Assembly (NCBI RefSeq): GCF_002899675.1
Contig: NZ_PKUU01000002.1
Coordinates: 186,001-250,000, forward strand
Reading direction: 5' to 3'
Source: Clostridium sp. chh4-2
GTDB lineage: Bacteria; Bacillota; Clostridia; Lachnospirales; Lachnospiraceae
Length of the DNA stretch: 64,000 nt
The translations under genes and the position numbers were made by a program. Below, piece after piece: positions 51,663-59,863 of this stretch (the first letter of the stretch is position 1; each line of letters starts with the position of its first letter). The notes below the pieces were generated by a model. That model saw nothing but the letters and a program-made list of their open reading frames with translations. It made no database searches and was not told the origin of the DNA.

Positions 51663-53004
51663 GATTTCATTTTTGGAATTTCAGGCGGATCAGATGGAAG
51701 CGTTTGCTGAATATTTGGAACAGCAGGCATCAAAAGGCTGGTTTCTCGATTGTAAGAAAGCGGACATCATTCCATTTCCCGTTTTTAAGAGAGGAACGCC
51801 TGAAAATAAACGGTATTCGGTTGTGATGATTCCAAACATTTCCCAGTGGGATACGGACAATGACAGCCGCATTGTGGAGTACCGCCAGATGTGTGAGGAA
51901 TATGGATGGGAGTATGTGGGCAGTTACCGGAAATTCAGGATTTTTTCATCGGAGAATTTGGATGCGGTTACCATCGATACAGATCCAAACCTGTGGTTTG
52001 AAACCGTGGGCAGGGAACAGCTGACCAGGACCATTCCCTGTTATCTGGTTCTGTGCTTTTTGTTTACGATTCAAAGCCGCAGTTTATTTAGAAATCCCTC
52101 CTGGAATCTGGTCAACAATGAGATGGTATGGGCCGGAGCTGCTCAAGTGGCGGCCGGATTTATCATGGTATTTTTAGCGGTGAAAAGCATAATTTGGTAT
52201 CTGAGGACCAGAGCCGGAGTGCGTTCCGGCCGCCCTGTTAAAAAAACGGCTTTAAAAAATGTGAAGATATCCTCCTATGTGGTTCTTGCAGTTCTTCTTT
52301 TTATGATCATTTCCGTGTTTTCAGCGGGAGGAAGCAGCCACAGATTTCTGTTTGGGCTTATAGTGTTGATTGTGAGCATTATACCTCTGGTCATTTGCGG
52401 AGTGATTTTTAAAGTGATTAAAAGAAGGGGATCAGGCTCGGACGGGGAGAATCGTATCCTCCATTTCGTGCTCAGTTTTTTCTGCATTTTTCTGTTCCTG
52501 GGAATTTTTGATATAGCTGTATTCCGTCTAATGCCGGACCGTTCGGATGAATGGGAAAGGATGCAGGAAACGGAAGAAGAATTTCCGCTTGATCCATCAG
52601 CATTTGGCTATGTGTGGGATGACAGCCGTTATGCCGGAAGTGACAGCAGCATTCTGGCCTCCCTTCAGAGCGGAGCGTATCAAAAGAAAGATGGGGAAAC
52701 TATTGCCGGAACTTTATCCATAAGTCTGTATACAGCCAGGTACAATTGGGTATATAATTGTCTGTATGCAGATATGAAACCCAACTACGGGAATGCATAT
52801 GAGATCACGGGTCCCGAATCATTCCGGATGGGGGATATGACTATTGAGTTTTATAACTATGAGATACCGGATACAGAGTCCCGGAAACGGTTTATCTATG
52901 TTGTGCAGAAGGGAAACAAAATTATGAGGCTGGATTTCTATATGCAGGAGGACAAGGAACTTATTCATGCTCTGCTGGAACAGTTTGACGGGTGGAACGG
53001 ATAA
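51649..53004 (+). CDS. DUF2812 membrane protein
   Basis: The 451-residue protein has an N-terminal DUF2812 domain (about 8-120; FAEYLEQQASKGWFLDCKK, EEYGWEYVGSYRKFRIF), membrane helices near 130-150, 165-185, 205-225, 230-255 and 275-295, and an outer C-terminal domain of 150 residues. The PadR partner suggests a role in membrane-stress or drug response, but the function is unknown. Confidence 0.85.
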   Translation: MLKHKISFLEFQADQMEAFAEYLEQQASKGWFLDCKKADIIPFPVFKRGTPENKRYSVVMIPNISQWDTDNDSRIVEYRQMCEEYGWEYVGSYRKFRIFSSENLDAVTIDTDPNLWFETVGREQLTRTIPCYLVLCFLFTIQSRSLFRNPSWNLVNNEMVWAGAAQVAAGFIMVFLAVKSIIWYLRTRAGVRSGRPVKKTALKNVKISSYVVLAVLLFMIISVFSAGGSSHRFLFGLIVLIVSIIPLVICGVIFKVIKRRGSGSDGENRILHFVLSFFCIFLFLGIFDIAVFRLMPDRSDEWERMQETEEEFPLDPSAFGYVWDDSRYAGSDSSILASLQSGAYQKKDGETIAGTLSISLYTARYNWVYNCLYADMKPNYGNAYEITGPESFRMGDMTIEFYNYEIPDTESRKRFIYVVQKGNKIMRLDFYMQEDKELIHALLEQFDGWNG

Positions 53005-53039
53005 ACTGACAGGCCGGGTGTTTCGATGGTGAGGAAAAT

Positions 53040-53471
53040 ATGGCGGATTACAGGTTAGCGGAAAAAATGGATTGTAAGGTTATCTATGAATTGATCTGTT
53101 CCTTAGAAGAAGAGATCCTGAACTTTGAAGATTTTTGCAGCTGTTATGAAATAAATATAAAAAACGACCGGATTATCTATCTGGTTGCAGTGGTTAATGG
53201 GGTGATTGAAGGATTTATCAGCGTACATATCAACCTCCTTCTCCACCACGCCGGGATGATTGCGGAAATACAGGAATTGATTGTCAAGTCCGAATATAGG
53301 GGACAGAAGATAGGAAAAGAGCTTGTGAAACGGGCAGGAGAGATAGCGGCTAAAAAGGGATGTAAACAGCTGGAAGTATGCTGTAACCAAAGAAGGGAAA
53401 GAACCCACCGCTTTTATGAGGACTGTGGTATGAAAAACAGCCATTACAAGTTCTGTATGCATTTGAATTAA
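53040..53471 (+). CDS. GNAT-family N-acetyltransferase
   Basis: The 143-residue protein has the acetyl-CoA loop SEYRGQKIGKELVKRAGEIA (about 82-101) and the late RRERTHRFYEDCGM. The substrate is unknown; the layout resembles small diamine or aminoglycoside-type acetyltransferases. It is 35 bp after the DUF2812 gene. Confidence 0.88.
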   Translation: MADYRLAEKMDCKVIYELICSLEEEILNFEDFCSCYEINIKNDRIIYLVAVVNGVIEGFISVHINLLLHHAGMIAEIQELIVKSEYRGQKIGKELVKRAGEIAAKKGCKQLEVCCNQRRERTHRFYEDCGMKNSHYKFCMHLN

Positions 53472-53493
53472 CATGCTGAAATGAGGATTGAAT

Positions 53494-54015
53494 ATGAAAA
53501 TGATATTGGAAACAGAGCGCCTTATGCTCAGGGAAATGAATCAGGAAGATTATGAGGCTTTATGCCGCATGCTTCAGGATGAAGAAGTGATGTATGCCTA
53601 TGAACATGCGTTTGAAGAGGAAGAAGCCCATCAGTGGCTGGACCGCCAGATTCAGAGATATCAGGAGTTTGGATATGGCCTTTGGGCAGTTATATTAAAA
53701 GAAAATGGAGAGATGATCGGACAATGCGGCATCACCCGGCAGGAGTGTGACGGGAAGACGGTTTTAGAGGTCGGTTATCTGTTTGAAAAGGCATATTGGC
53801 ATCGCGGTTATGCCACAGAGGCGGCGGCAGCCTGCAAGGAATACGCATTTGAGAAATTGGGTGCAAAAGAAGTTTATTCCATTATCAGAGATAATAATCA
53901 GGCTTCTCAGAACGTAGCCAAAAGAAACGGCATGGAATGCAGGGGAATGTTTGTCAAGCATTATTATCATATGGACATGCCCCATTTGATCTTTTCGGCA
54001 AAAAGAGAGAATTGA
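53494..54015 (+). CDS. GNAT-family N-acetyltransferase (RimJ/RimL-like)
   Basis: The 173-residue protein starts ILETERLMLREMNQEDYEAL, the usual RimJ-like opening, and has HRGYATEAAAACKEYAFEKL (acetyl-CoA loop) and SIIRDNNQASQNVAKRNGM. ATG 53494 has GAGG 7 nt upstream and is preferred over TTG 53488. The acceptor is unknown. Confidence 0.9.
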   Translation: MKMILETERLMLREMNQEDYEALCRMLQDEEVMYAYEHAFEEEEAHQWLDRQIQRYQEFGYGLWAVILKENGEMIGQCGITRQECDGKTVLEVGYLFEKAYWHRGYATEAAAACKEYAFEKLGAKEVYSIIRDNNQASQNVAKRNGMECRGMFVKHYYHMDMPHLIFSAKREN

Positions 54016-54086
54016 GCAGGATCGGCAAAGCAAATGAGACGAAAACAGGTTATTCTATGGTTACCACATTCGAATGGAGGCATTAC

Positions 54087-55001
54087 ATGGAAAAACCGGA
54101 CATGATTTTAGAAAGCCTGAGATACATTGAAACGCATCTGAAAACAGCGATGTCTGTTCAGGAGCTTGCAGAACAGGCGGGTTACTCCGTATTTCACTAT
54201 TCCAGAGCATTTAAAGCGCAGATGAACCGTTCCGTAATGGATTATGTGAAACGCCGCCGCCTGATAAAAGCGTCGGAAGAGATCATCAAAGGAAGAAATG
54301 TGATTGATGCGGCTGGGGAATACGGATACGAATCCCACAGCGGATTTACCAGGTCATTTCGGAAAGAGTTTGGTTTTTCTCCATCCCTGCTGAAGGCTTA
54401 CAGGCTTTCGGAGGGCTATTTGAAAGGAGATAACTGTATGAACCCTTTATTTATGGAAAATATGAACCCTCATGCGTCAAAAGAAGAATTGTTTCAGGTG
54501 CTGATAGAAGAGGCGGAGAAAGAGAACCGGCAATGCGAAATATTATACCGCGCCTATGCCCTGGCCTGCCAGGCTTACAACGGACAAAAACGCTATTCCG
54601 GCGATGAATATGTGACTCATCCCCTCAATACCGCTGTCCTGCTGATCCGCATGGGAGCAGGAGAGGATTTGGCGGCCGCCGGACTGTTATGCGATGCGCT
54701 GACCGGTAAAACGTCTTTGACTGCGGCCCAAATTCAGCAGGCGGTATCCGCTAAAACGGCTGCTGTCTTAAAACGGTCCGCCGGTTTTGAGGATGACCAG
54801 CTGGATCAGGCCGATGAGGAGGTTGTGATGTTAAGGCTGGCGGAACGGCTTCATAACATGAGGACTTTGGAGTTTATGGATAAAACACAGTGGAAGATCA
54901 AAGCAGAAGAAACCCTGCGGCTGTTTCTTCCGGCCGCCAACCGGTCCGGGCGGGAAGAGTTGATTGCAGAGCTTGAAGAACTGGGAATGAAATATACTTA
55001 A
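54087..55001 (+). CDS. AraC-type HTH fused to a degenerate RelA/SpoT HD domain
   Basis: The 304-residue protein has an N-terminal AraC double HTH (residues 5-107; VQELAEQAGYSVFHYSRAFK, EYGYESHSGFTRSFRKEFGF) and a C-terminal domain (about 148-300) like the hydrolase HD domain of RelA/SpoT. It keeps the QKRYSGDEYVTHPL entry with His178, LAERLHNMRTLEFM, and an ETLRLFLPAANRSG end. Two of four metal ligands differ: the HD pair is Cys202-Asp203, and the late Asp is Glu253. No synthetase domain follows. Hydrolysis of ppGpp is doubtful; binding of an alarmone or nucleotide to steer DNA binding is possible (inference). ATG 54087 follows GGAGG. Confidence 0.85.
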   Translation: MEKPDMILESLRYIETHLKTAMSVQELAEQAGYSVFHYSRAFKAQMNRSVMDYVKRRRLIKASEEIIKGRNVIDAAGEYGYESHSGFTRSFRKEFGFSPSLLKAYRLSEGYLKGDNCMNPLFMENMNPHASKEELFQVLIEEAEKENRQCEILYRAYALACQAYNGQKRYSGDEYVTHPLNTAVLLIRMGAGEDLAAAGLLCDALTGKTSLTAAQIQQAVSAKTAAVLKRSAGFEDDQLDQADEEVVMLRLAERLHNMRTLEFMDKTQWKIKAEETLRLFLPAANRSGREELIAELEELGMKYT

Positions 55002-55012
55002 AGTGAGGAGCC

Positions 55013-56224
55013 ATGGAGGAAAATAAGAATTGGAAACGTAATTTTTTTATAATTGCAGCGGGACAGACGGTTTCTTTAATCGGCAGTTCGGTGGTGCAGT
55101 TTGCCCTGATCTGGTGGCTGGCCAGTGAGACTTCCTCACCGTTCATGATGGCGATGGCGGGAATGGCGGCATTTTTGCCGCAGATCCTTTTGGGACCATT
55201 TGCAGGAGTCTGGATCGACCGTTTAAAGCGAAAGTATGTGGCCATTGGCGCAGATTTATTTATCGGCATTGTGGCGGTTCTATTTGCTGTCATTCTGTGG
55301 TATGGGCATCCGCCTTACTGGACCGCATGGCTGATCATCGGCGTGAGGGCTGTGGGCGGAGTATTCCATACGCCTGCGATCCAATCCATTATTCCCCAGC
55401 TGGTGCCTGCGGATAAGCTGATGAAAGCGAACGGATGGAGTCAGTTCATGCAGTCGGGGGCATTTATGCTGGGTCCGGTATTAGGCGCTGCGATGTATGC
55501 CGCATTTCCATTGCCCATAATTCTTATCACGGATTTTATCGGCGCTGTGGCCGCCAGCATTACGATGGCAGTGGTAAAGATTCCGGAGCCGGTTCACGAA
55601 AACCGGCAGATTCCACATTTTATCCGGGAGATGAAAGAGGGATTTAAAATCTTTCAAAATGACAGGAAGCTGATGAAGCTGACCATAGCATCCACGGTCA
55701 GCATGCTGTTTTATATGCCGCTTTCCACTTATTATCCGCTGATGTCCAGCAGCTATTTCCATGGAAATGCCTGGCATGGAGGGATTGTGGAATTGTGTTA
55801 TGCGCTGGGGATGATGGTGTCAGCCGCGTTGTTCGGAAGTTTAGGAAAATCGGATCATAAGATCAGAATTGTGTACCTGGGATTGGCCGGAATCGGAATC
55901 ACCTGCGTTATCAGCGGATTGCTGCCGCCGTCGATGTGGGCCTGGGCGGTATTTGCGGTGGTCTGCCTGTTTATGGGCGGTTTTGCCAATGTTTACAGCA
56001 TTCCCTATATGGCCTATATGCAGGAAACCATACCGGCCAATGTACAGGGAAGGGCATTCTCCCTTTTTGGAAGCCTGATGTCCTTGGCCATGCCAGCAGG
56101 GCTTTTACTATCCAGTCCGGTCGCCCAGCTTTATGGGGTGCCGGTTTGGTTTCTGATTTCGGGAATTGGAATTTTGCTGACTGTGGCGGTTTGCCAGGAA
56201 GTTCTTTTTGGGAGGCGCAGATGA
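55013..56224 (+). CDS. MFS efflux transporter (MefA/DHA3-like)
   Basis: The 403-residue protein has 12 helices and the MefA-type opening FFIIAAGQTVSLIGSSVVQF, then LIWWLASETSSP, AFLPQILLGPFAGVWIDRLK and MAYMQETIPANVQGRAFSLF. This group includes macrolide exporters, but the drug cannot be named. It starts 11 bp after the AraC/HD gene, which may control it, and overlaps the acylphosphatase by 4 bp. Confidence 0.9.
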   Translation: MEENKNWKRNFFIIAAGQTVSLIGSSVVQFALIWWLASETSSPFMMAMAGMAAFLPQILLGPFAGVWIDRLKRKYVAIGADLFIGIVAVLFAVILWYGHPPYWTAWLIIGVRAVGGVFHTPAIQSIIPQLVPADKLMKANGWSQFMQSGAFMLGPVLGAAMYAAFPLPIILITDFIGAVAASITMAVVKIPEPVHENRQIPHFIREMKEGFKIFQNDRKLMKLTIASTVSMLFYMPLSTYYPLMSSSYFHGNAWHGGIVELCYALGMMVSAALFGSLGKSDHKIRIVYLGLAGIGITCVISGLLPPSMWAWAVFAVVCLFMGGFANVYSIPYMAYMQETIPANVQGRAFSLFGSLMSLAMPAGLLLSSPVAQLYGVPVWFLISGIGILLTVAVCQEVLFGRRR

Positions 56225-56496
56225 AAAAAGTGAGAAAACATATTATATTTTATGGCCGCGTACAGGGCGTGGGTTTTCGATACACGGCCTGTTATCTGGC
56301 CCGCCCTCTGGGGCTTACCGGATGGGTAAAGAATCTGTGGGACGGCAGTGTGGAGATGGAGGTGCAGGGGCCGGAATCGGATATAGAAACCATGCTTAAA
56401 CGCCTTCAAAACGGCCGTTTCATACAGATTGACCGTATGGATATACAGGAAATTCCCGTGAGATCAGAGCATGATTTCGTGGAAGTTTGGGATTAA
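56221..56496 (+). CDS. Acylphosphatase
   Basis: The 91-residue protein has the family loop GRVQGVGFRYTA (Arg20) and GWVKNLWDGSVEMEVQG with the catalytic Asn38. It hydrolyses carboxyl phosphates such as acetyl phosphate or 1,3-bisphosphoglycerate. It overlaps the MFS stop (ATGA), with GGGAGG inside that gene. Confidence 0.95.
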   Translation: MKKVRKHIIFYGRVQGVGFRYTACYLARPLGLTGWVKNLWDGSVEMEVQGPESDIETMLKRLQNGRFIQIDRMDIQEIPVRSEHDFVEVWD

Positions 56497-56516
56497 AATT
56501 TAAGGAGAGTACAGGA

Positions 56517-57545
56517 ATGATGCCGAAAACCAATATGACAACCTTATGTTATCTGGAAAAGGATGACAGCTACCTGATGATGCACCGGATCAAAAAAGAA
56601 CGCGATGTGAATAAAGACAAATGGATCGGTGTGGGAGGGCATTTTGAAGTAGGGGAAAGCCCGGAAGAATGTCTGAAACGGGAGGTCAAAGAAGAGACAG
56701 GGCTGACGTTAACCGATTACCGCTTTCGCGGAATCATCACATTTATCTCGGATAAATGGCAGCCGGAGTATATGTGCCTCTATACGTCCCACGGATTTAA
56801 GGGGGAAATGACTTCCTGTTCAGAAGGTACGCTGGAATGGGTGAAAAAAGAAGACGTTCTTTCCTTAAACCTTTGGGAGGGGGATAAGATTTTCTTTGAA
56901 TTACTGAGAGAAGAGGCCCCGTTTTTCTCCCTAAAACTCAGATATGAAGGGGATAAGCTTATGGAAGCCGTTCTGGATGGAAACGAATTGGAGCTTTTGG
57001 ATGAGCTGGACGAGGGCGGGAACAAAACAGGCCGCGTGAGAGCCAGATTTCTGATGCATATGGACGGCACGCCCCATGCAACATCCCATATCTGGATCAT
57101 CCGTCCCAATGAAAAAAGCGGATATGATATTCTGCTTCAGAAGCGCAGCGCCGGAAAGGACGCATTTCCGGGCTGCTATGATATCTCGTCGGCCGGCCAT
57201 GTTCCTGCCGGGTGCGGATATCTGGAATCCGCCCTCAGGGAGCTGAAGGAGGAACTGGGAATTGCGGCACGTGAAGAAGATTTGGAATATATAGGAACGC
57301 ATTCGGGGAAAGATGAGGCTGAGTTTTACGGAAAACCGTTTATCAATCATGAAATCAGCCGGGTTTATCTGTACAGAAAGCCGGTAGATGCGGACAGGCT
57401 GATGCTTCAGAAAGAAGAAGTGGAATCGGTTATGTGGATGGATTTTAAAGAATGCAGGGACGGGATGCGGGACAAAAGCCTGAACCACTGTCTGAGCGAA
57501 TCCGAGATGGAGATGCTGGAACGGGTTTTGCTGCGGCGTAATTAA
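56517..57545 (+). CDS. Tandem Nudix hydrolase
   Basis: The 342-residue protein carries two Nudix domains. The first (1-140) resembles 8-oxo-dGTP hydrolases, with the box GHFEVGESPEECLKREVKEE (41-60) complete. The second (155-342) resembles the Idi/YfcD group, with ARFLMHMDGTPHATSHIWII and the box starting GHVPAGCGYLESALRELKEE (227-246). There the first Glu of the consensus is Cys233, but the metal-binding RELKEE is intact. ATG 56517 has AAGGAG upstream; a TTG start at 56487 is less likely. It probably cleans damaged nucleotides plus a second diphosphate. Confidence 0.9.
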   Translation: MMPKTNMTTLCYLEKDDSYLMMHRIKKERDVNKDKWIGVGGHFEVGESPEECLKREVKEETGLTLTDYRFRGIITFISDKWQPEYMCLYTSHGFKGEMTSCSEGTLEWVKKEDVLSLNLWEGDKIFFELLREEAPFFSLKLRYEGDKLMEAVLDGNELELLDELDEGGNKTGRVRARFLMHMDGTPHATSHIWIIRPNEKSGYDILLQKRSAGKDAFPGCYDISSAGHVPAGCGYLESALRELKEELGIAAREEDLEYIGTHSGKDEAEFYGKPFINHEISRVYLYRKPVDADRLMLQKEEVESVMWMDFKECRDGMRDKSLNHCLSESEMEMLERVLLRRN

Positions 57546-57563
57546 CCGAAATGGGGGTAAACG

Positions 57564-58469
57564 ATGACATTACAGCAGATGAAATATTTTATTACGGTAG
57601 CGGAATCGGGATCGATCAGCGAGGCCGCAAAACGGCTGTTTGCAGCTCAGTCCAGCGTGTCAAACGCCATCAAGGAAGTGGAAATCTACTATGGAATCAC
57701 CGCATTTTTAAGGGATTCCAAGGGAGTGTGGCTGACGAAGGAAGGGGAAGAGCTTCTGATTGAATTTAAGGGCGTGCTGAAGCGCTTGGAATATCTGGAT
57801 GAGAAATACGCGGGAAAGACTTACCACAGCCAGGGATTTTCCGTCTCCACCCAGCACCATATCTGCGGCATGGATTCCTTTCTCTCCGTGGTAAAGTCCA
57901 TGGATACGGAAGAATATAAATTCGGGTTTCACGAATGCAAAACATCCGAAGTTCTGGAGCGGGTGGAGAAGGGCATGGATGATCTGGGAATTATCTTCTT
58001 TGCGGAGCAGAGCAAAGGTAGGATGGTGCAGGAGCTTCGAAACAGAAATCTGATCTTCAACCATATTTCCTACAAATGCGCCCATGCCTATATCAGTGAA
58101 AAACATCCTTTGGCCGGATGTCAGGAGATTCATGTGGAGGAACTCATGAAATACCCGTTTATCACATATGACAGGGCCACCAATGCAAATCCGGCCTATA
58201 CGGAGATGATCGTCCCGTATTTCCGGCTGAAAAAGGTGATTGCCGTTTCCGACAGGGCGGCGGCCTATTCCCTGATGAGATGGGCGGACGGATTTGTGGT
58301 GGGAAGCGGTTACCATTCTTCCGACGCATATTATAAAGACATATTATCCATTCCGATTCATGAAGGAATCAAGCTGGAGGTGGGATGGATTGTAAAAAAT
58401 AAATTTGCACTGACCGACATCGCGGAACAGTTTGTGGAGCTGATCCGCCAGGTGGAAACGAAACGGTAG
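57564..58469 (+). CDS. LysR-family transcriptional regulator
   Basis: The 301-residue protein has the LysR HTH (MTLQQMKYFITVAESGSISE then AAKRLFAAQSSVSNAIKEVE) and a substrate-binding domain. It is 105 bp upstream of, and in the same direction as, the DUF3100 transporter/amidohydrolase operon, its likely target. GGGGG stands before the ATG. Confidence 0.92.
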   Translation: MTLQQMKYFITVAESGSISEAAKRLFAAQSSVSNAIKEVEIYYGITAFLRDSKGVWLTKEGEELLIEFKGVLKRLEYLDEKYAGKTYHSQGFSVSTQHHICGMDSFLSVVKSMDTEEYKFGFHECKTSEVLERVEKGMDDLGIIFFAEQSKGRMVQELRNRNLIFNHISYKCAHAYISEKHPLAGCQEIHVEELMKYPFITYDRATNANPAYTEMIVPYFRLKKVIAVSDRAAAYSLMRWADGFVVGSGYHSSDAYYKDILSIPIHEGIKLEVGWIVKNKFALTDIAEQFVELIRQVETKR

Positions 58470-58480
58470 GTATTTATCGT

Positions 58481-58508
58481 AAAAAACGATGGATATCTAT
58501 CGTTTTTT
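58481..58508. promoter_or_regulatory. Palindrome between the LysR gene and the transporter operon
   Basis: AAAAAACGAT (58481-58490) and ATCGTTTTTT (58499-58508) form a perfect stem that can terminate transcription in either direction. ATTTATCG just before repeats part of it. It may also be a LysR binding region ahead of the TATCCT box near 58540. Confidence 0.6.
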
Positions 58509-58574
58509 GGTGGATTCGACAAAAGGCCGTTCTGTGATATCCTAACAGTATAAAACAAGAAAAGGAGTGGCAGT

Positions 58575-59387
58575 ATGGAAAAGTTAAAAACCGTAGTCCA
58601 AAAATATTGGAAAGTTTATGTTGCGGCAATCATCATCGCTGTGGTCTGTGATTCCATCGGTACGATTAAATTCAATGTGGGAATCGGCACGCTGACGTTG
58701 TTTCCGATGGTATTTGCGACAATTATAGGCGGAATGCTGGGGCCGGATGCAGTCAGGCTTTTTAAAGCGCCGGAATCAAAACTGGGGGGAAGCCTGGTGC
58801 TTGTGGCCTTGGCGCCGTTTATGGCGAAGATGGGCGTTTCGGCGGGAGCGAATCTGGCAAAACTTGTGGCCGTGGGTCCGGCGCTGATTTTGCAGGAATT
58901 CGGAAATTTGGGCACCATTTTTATATCTCTGCCATTGGCTTTGCTTCTGGGGCTTAAAAAGGAAGCCATCGGTGCCTGTTATTCCATTAACCGGGATTCC
59001 AACCTGGGACTTACCACGGATATCTACGGGCCGGATGCGGCAGAGACGAGAGGTACGTTTGCCGTTTATATCGTAGGTTCCGTAATCGGAACCGTGTTTA
59101 TCAGCATTCTGGCCAGCATTGTGGCATCCTGGGGCGTGCTTCATCCTCTGGCGCTCGGCATGGCCAGCGGAGTTGGCAGCGGGTCCATGATGACGGCCGC
59201 AGCGGGCACCCTTGGAGAGGTTTATCCTCAGTATGCGGAGGATATCATGGTATTAGGTGGCGCCAGCGATATGCTGACCGGTATTACCGGAATCTATATG
59301 GGAACCTTTGTGGGACTGCCGGTTACAAGAAAATTGTATGCGATTCTGGAACCGAAATTCAGCAAAAAGATGCACAGGGAGGGATAA
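58575..59387 (+). CDS. DUF3100 family membrane transporter subunit
   Basis: The 270-residue protein has about eight helices. LFPMVFATIIGGMLGPDAVR and the late GMASGVGSGSMMTAAAGTLG are typical of DUF3100 proteins. AAGGAGTGG precedes the ATG. It ends 2 bp before the next membrane gene; the two resemble split halves of a carrier. Substrate unknown. Confidence 0.8.
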   Translation: MEKLKTVVQKYWKVYVAAIIIAVVCDSIGTIKFNVGIGTLTLFPMVFATIIGGMLGPDAVRLFKAPESKLGGSLVLVALAPFMAKMGVSAGANLAKLVAVGPALILQEFGNLGTIFISLPLALLLGLKKEAIGACYSINRDSNLGLTTDIYGPDAAETRGTFAVYIVGSVIGTVFISILASIVASWGVLHPLALGMASGVGSGSMMTAAAGTLGEVYPQYAEDIMVLGGASDMLTGITGIYMGTFVGLPVTRKLYAILEPKFSKKMHREG

Positions 59388-59389
59388 GA

Positions 59390-59851
59390 ATGGTAAGAAA
59401 ATATTTTCTTCAGCAGCTGGGACTGCTGTGTATGGTATCGGTTATTATGATTTTAACCAATGTAATCGGATATGAAATGCCGTTATTGGACTCCATCCAG
59501 GGAATTCTGGTGCTGTGCGCCATCGCGTTATTCGGCTTGACTCTCAGCAAATTTATGAGCCGTTTTATCCATCTTCCGTCCATGATGTATGTATCCTTAA
59601 CTGGGCTTTTGCTGGCATGTCCCATTTCTCCGGTGAAGGAAACCATCATTCAGGTTACGTCACAGGTGGCATTTATGGCTCCGGCAACCGCGCTGGGGGC
59701 ATTTGCCGGAATATCCCTTGGCAAGGACTTAAAAGATTTTGCTAAAATGGGATGGAAATTGGTGGTTATCACATTATTTGTCATCACGGGCACATTTATC
59801 TTTTCGGCGATTGTGGCAGATCTTGTATTGAGGGCGACCGGAGCAATTTAG
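59390..59851 (+). CDS. Membrane protein, partner of DUF3100
   Basis: The 153-residue protein has four to five helices. PLLDSIQGILVLCAIALFGL and LGAFAGISLGKDLKDFAKMG are its landmarks. It always seems to travel with DUF3100 proteins in the few clostridial loci I recall, so a two-part transporter is likely (inference). Confidence 0.7.
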   Translation: MVRKYFLQQLGLLCMVSVIMILTNVIGYEMPLLDSIQGILVLCAIALFGLTLSKFMSRFIHLPSMMYVSLTGLLLACPISPVKETIIQVTSQVAFMAPATALGAFAGISLGKDLKDFAKMGWKLVVITLFVITGTFIFSAIVADLVLRATGAI

Positions 59852-59863
59852 GAGGAAAAATTT

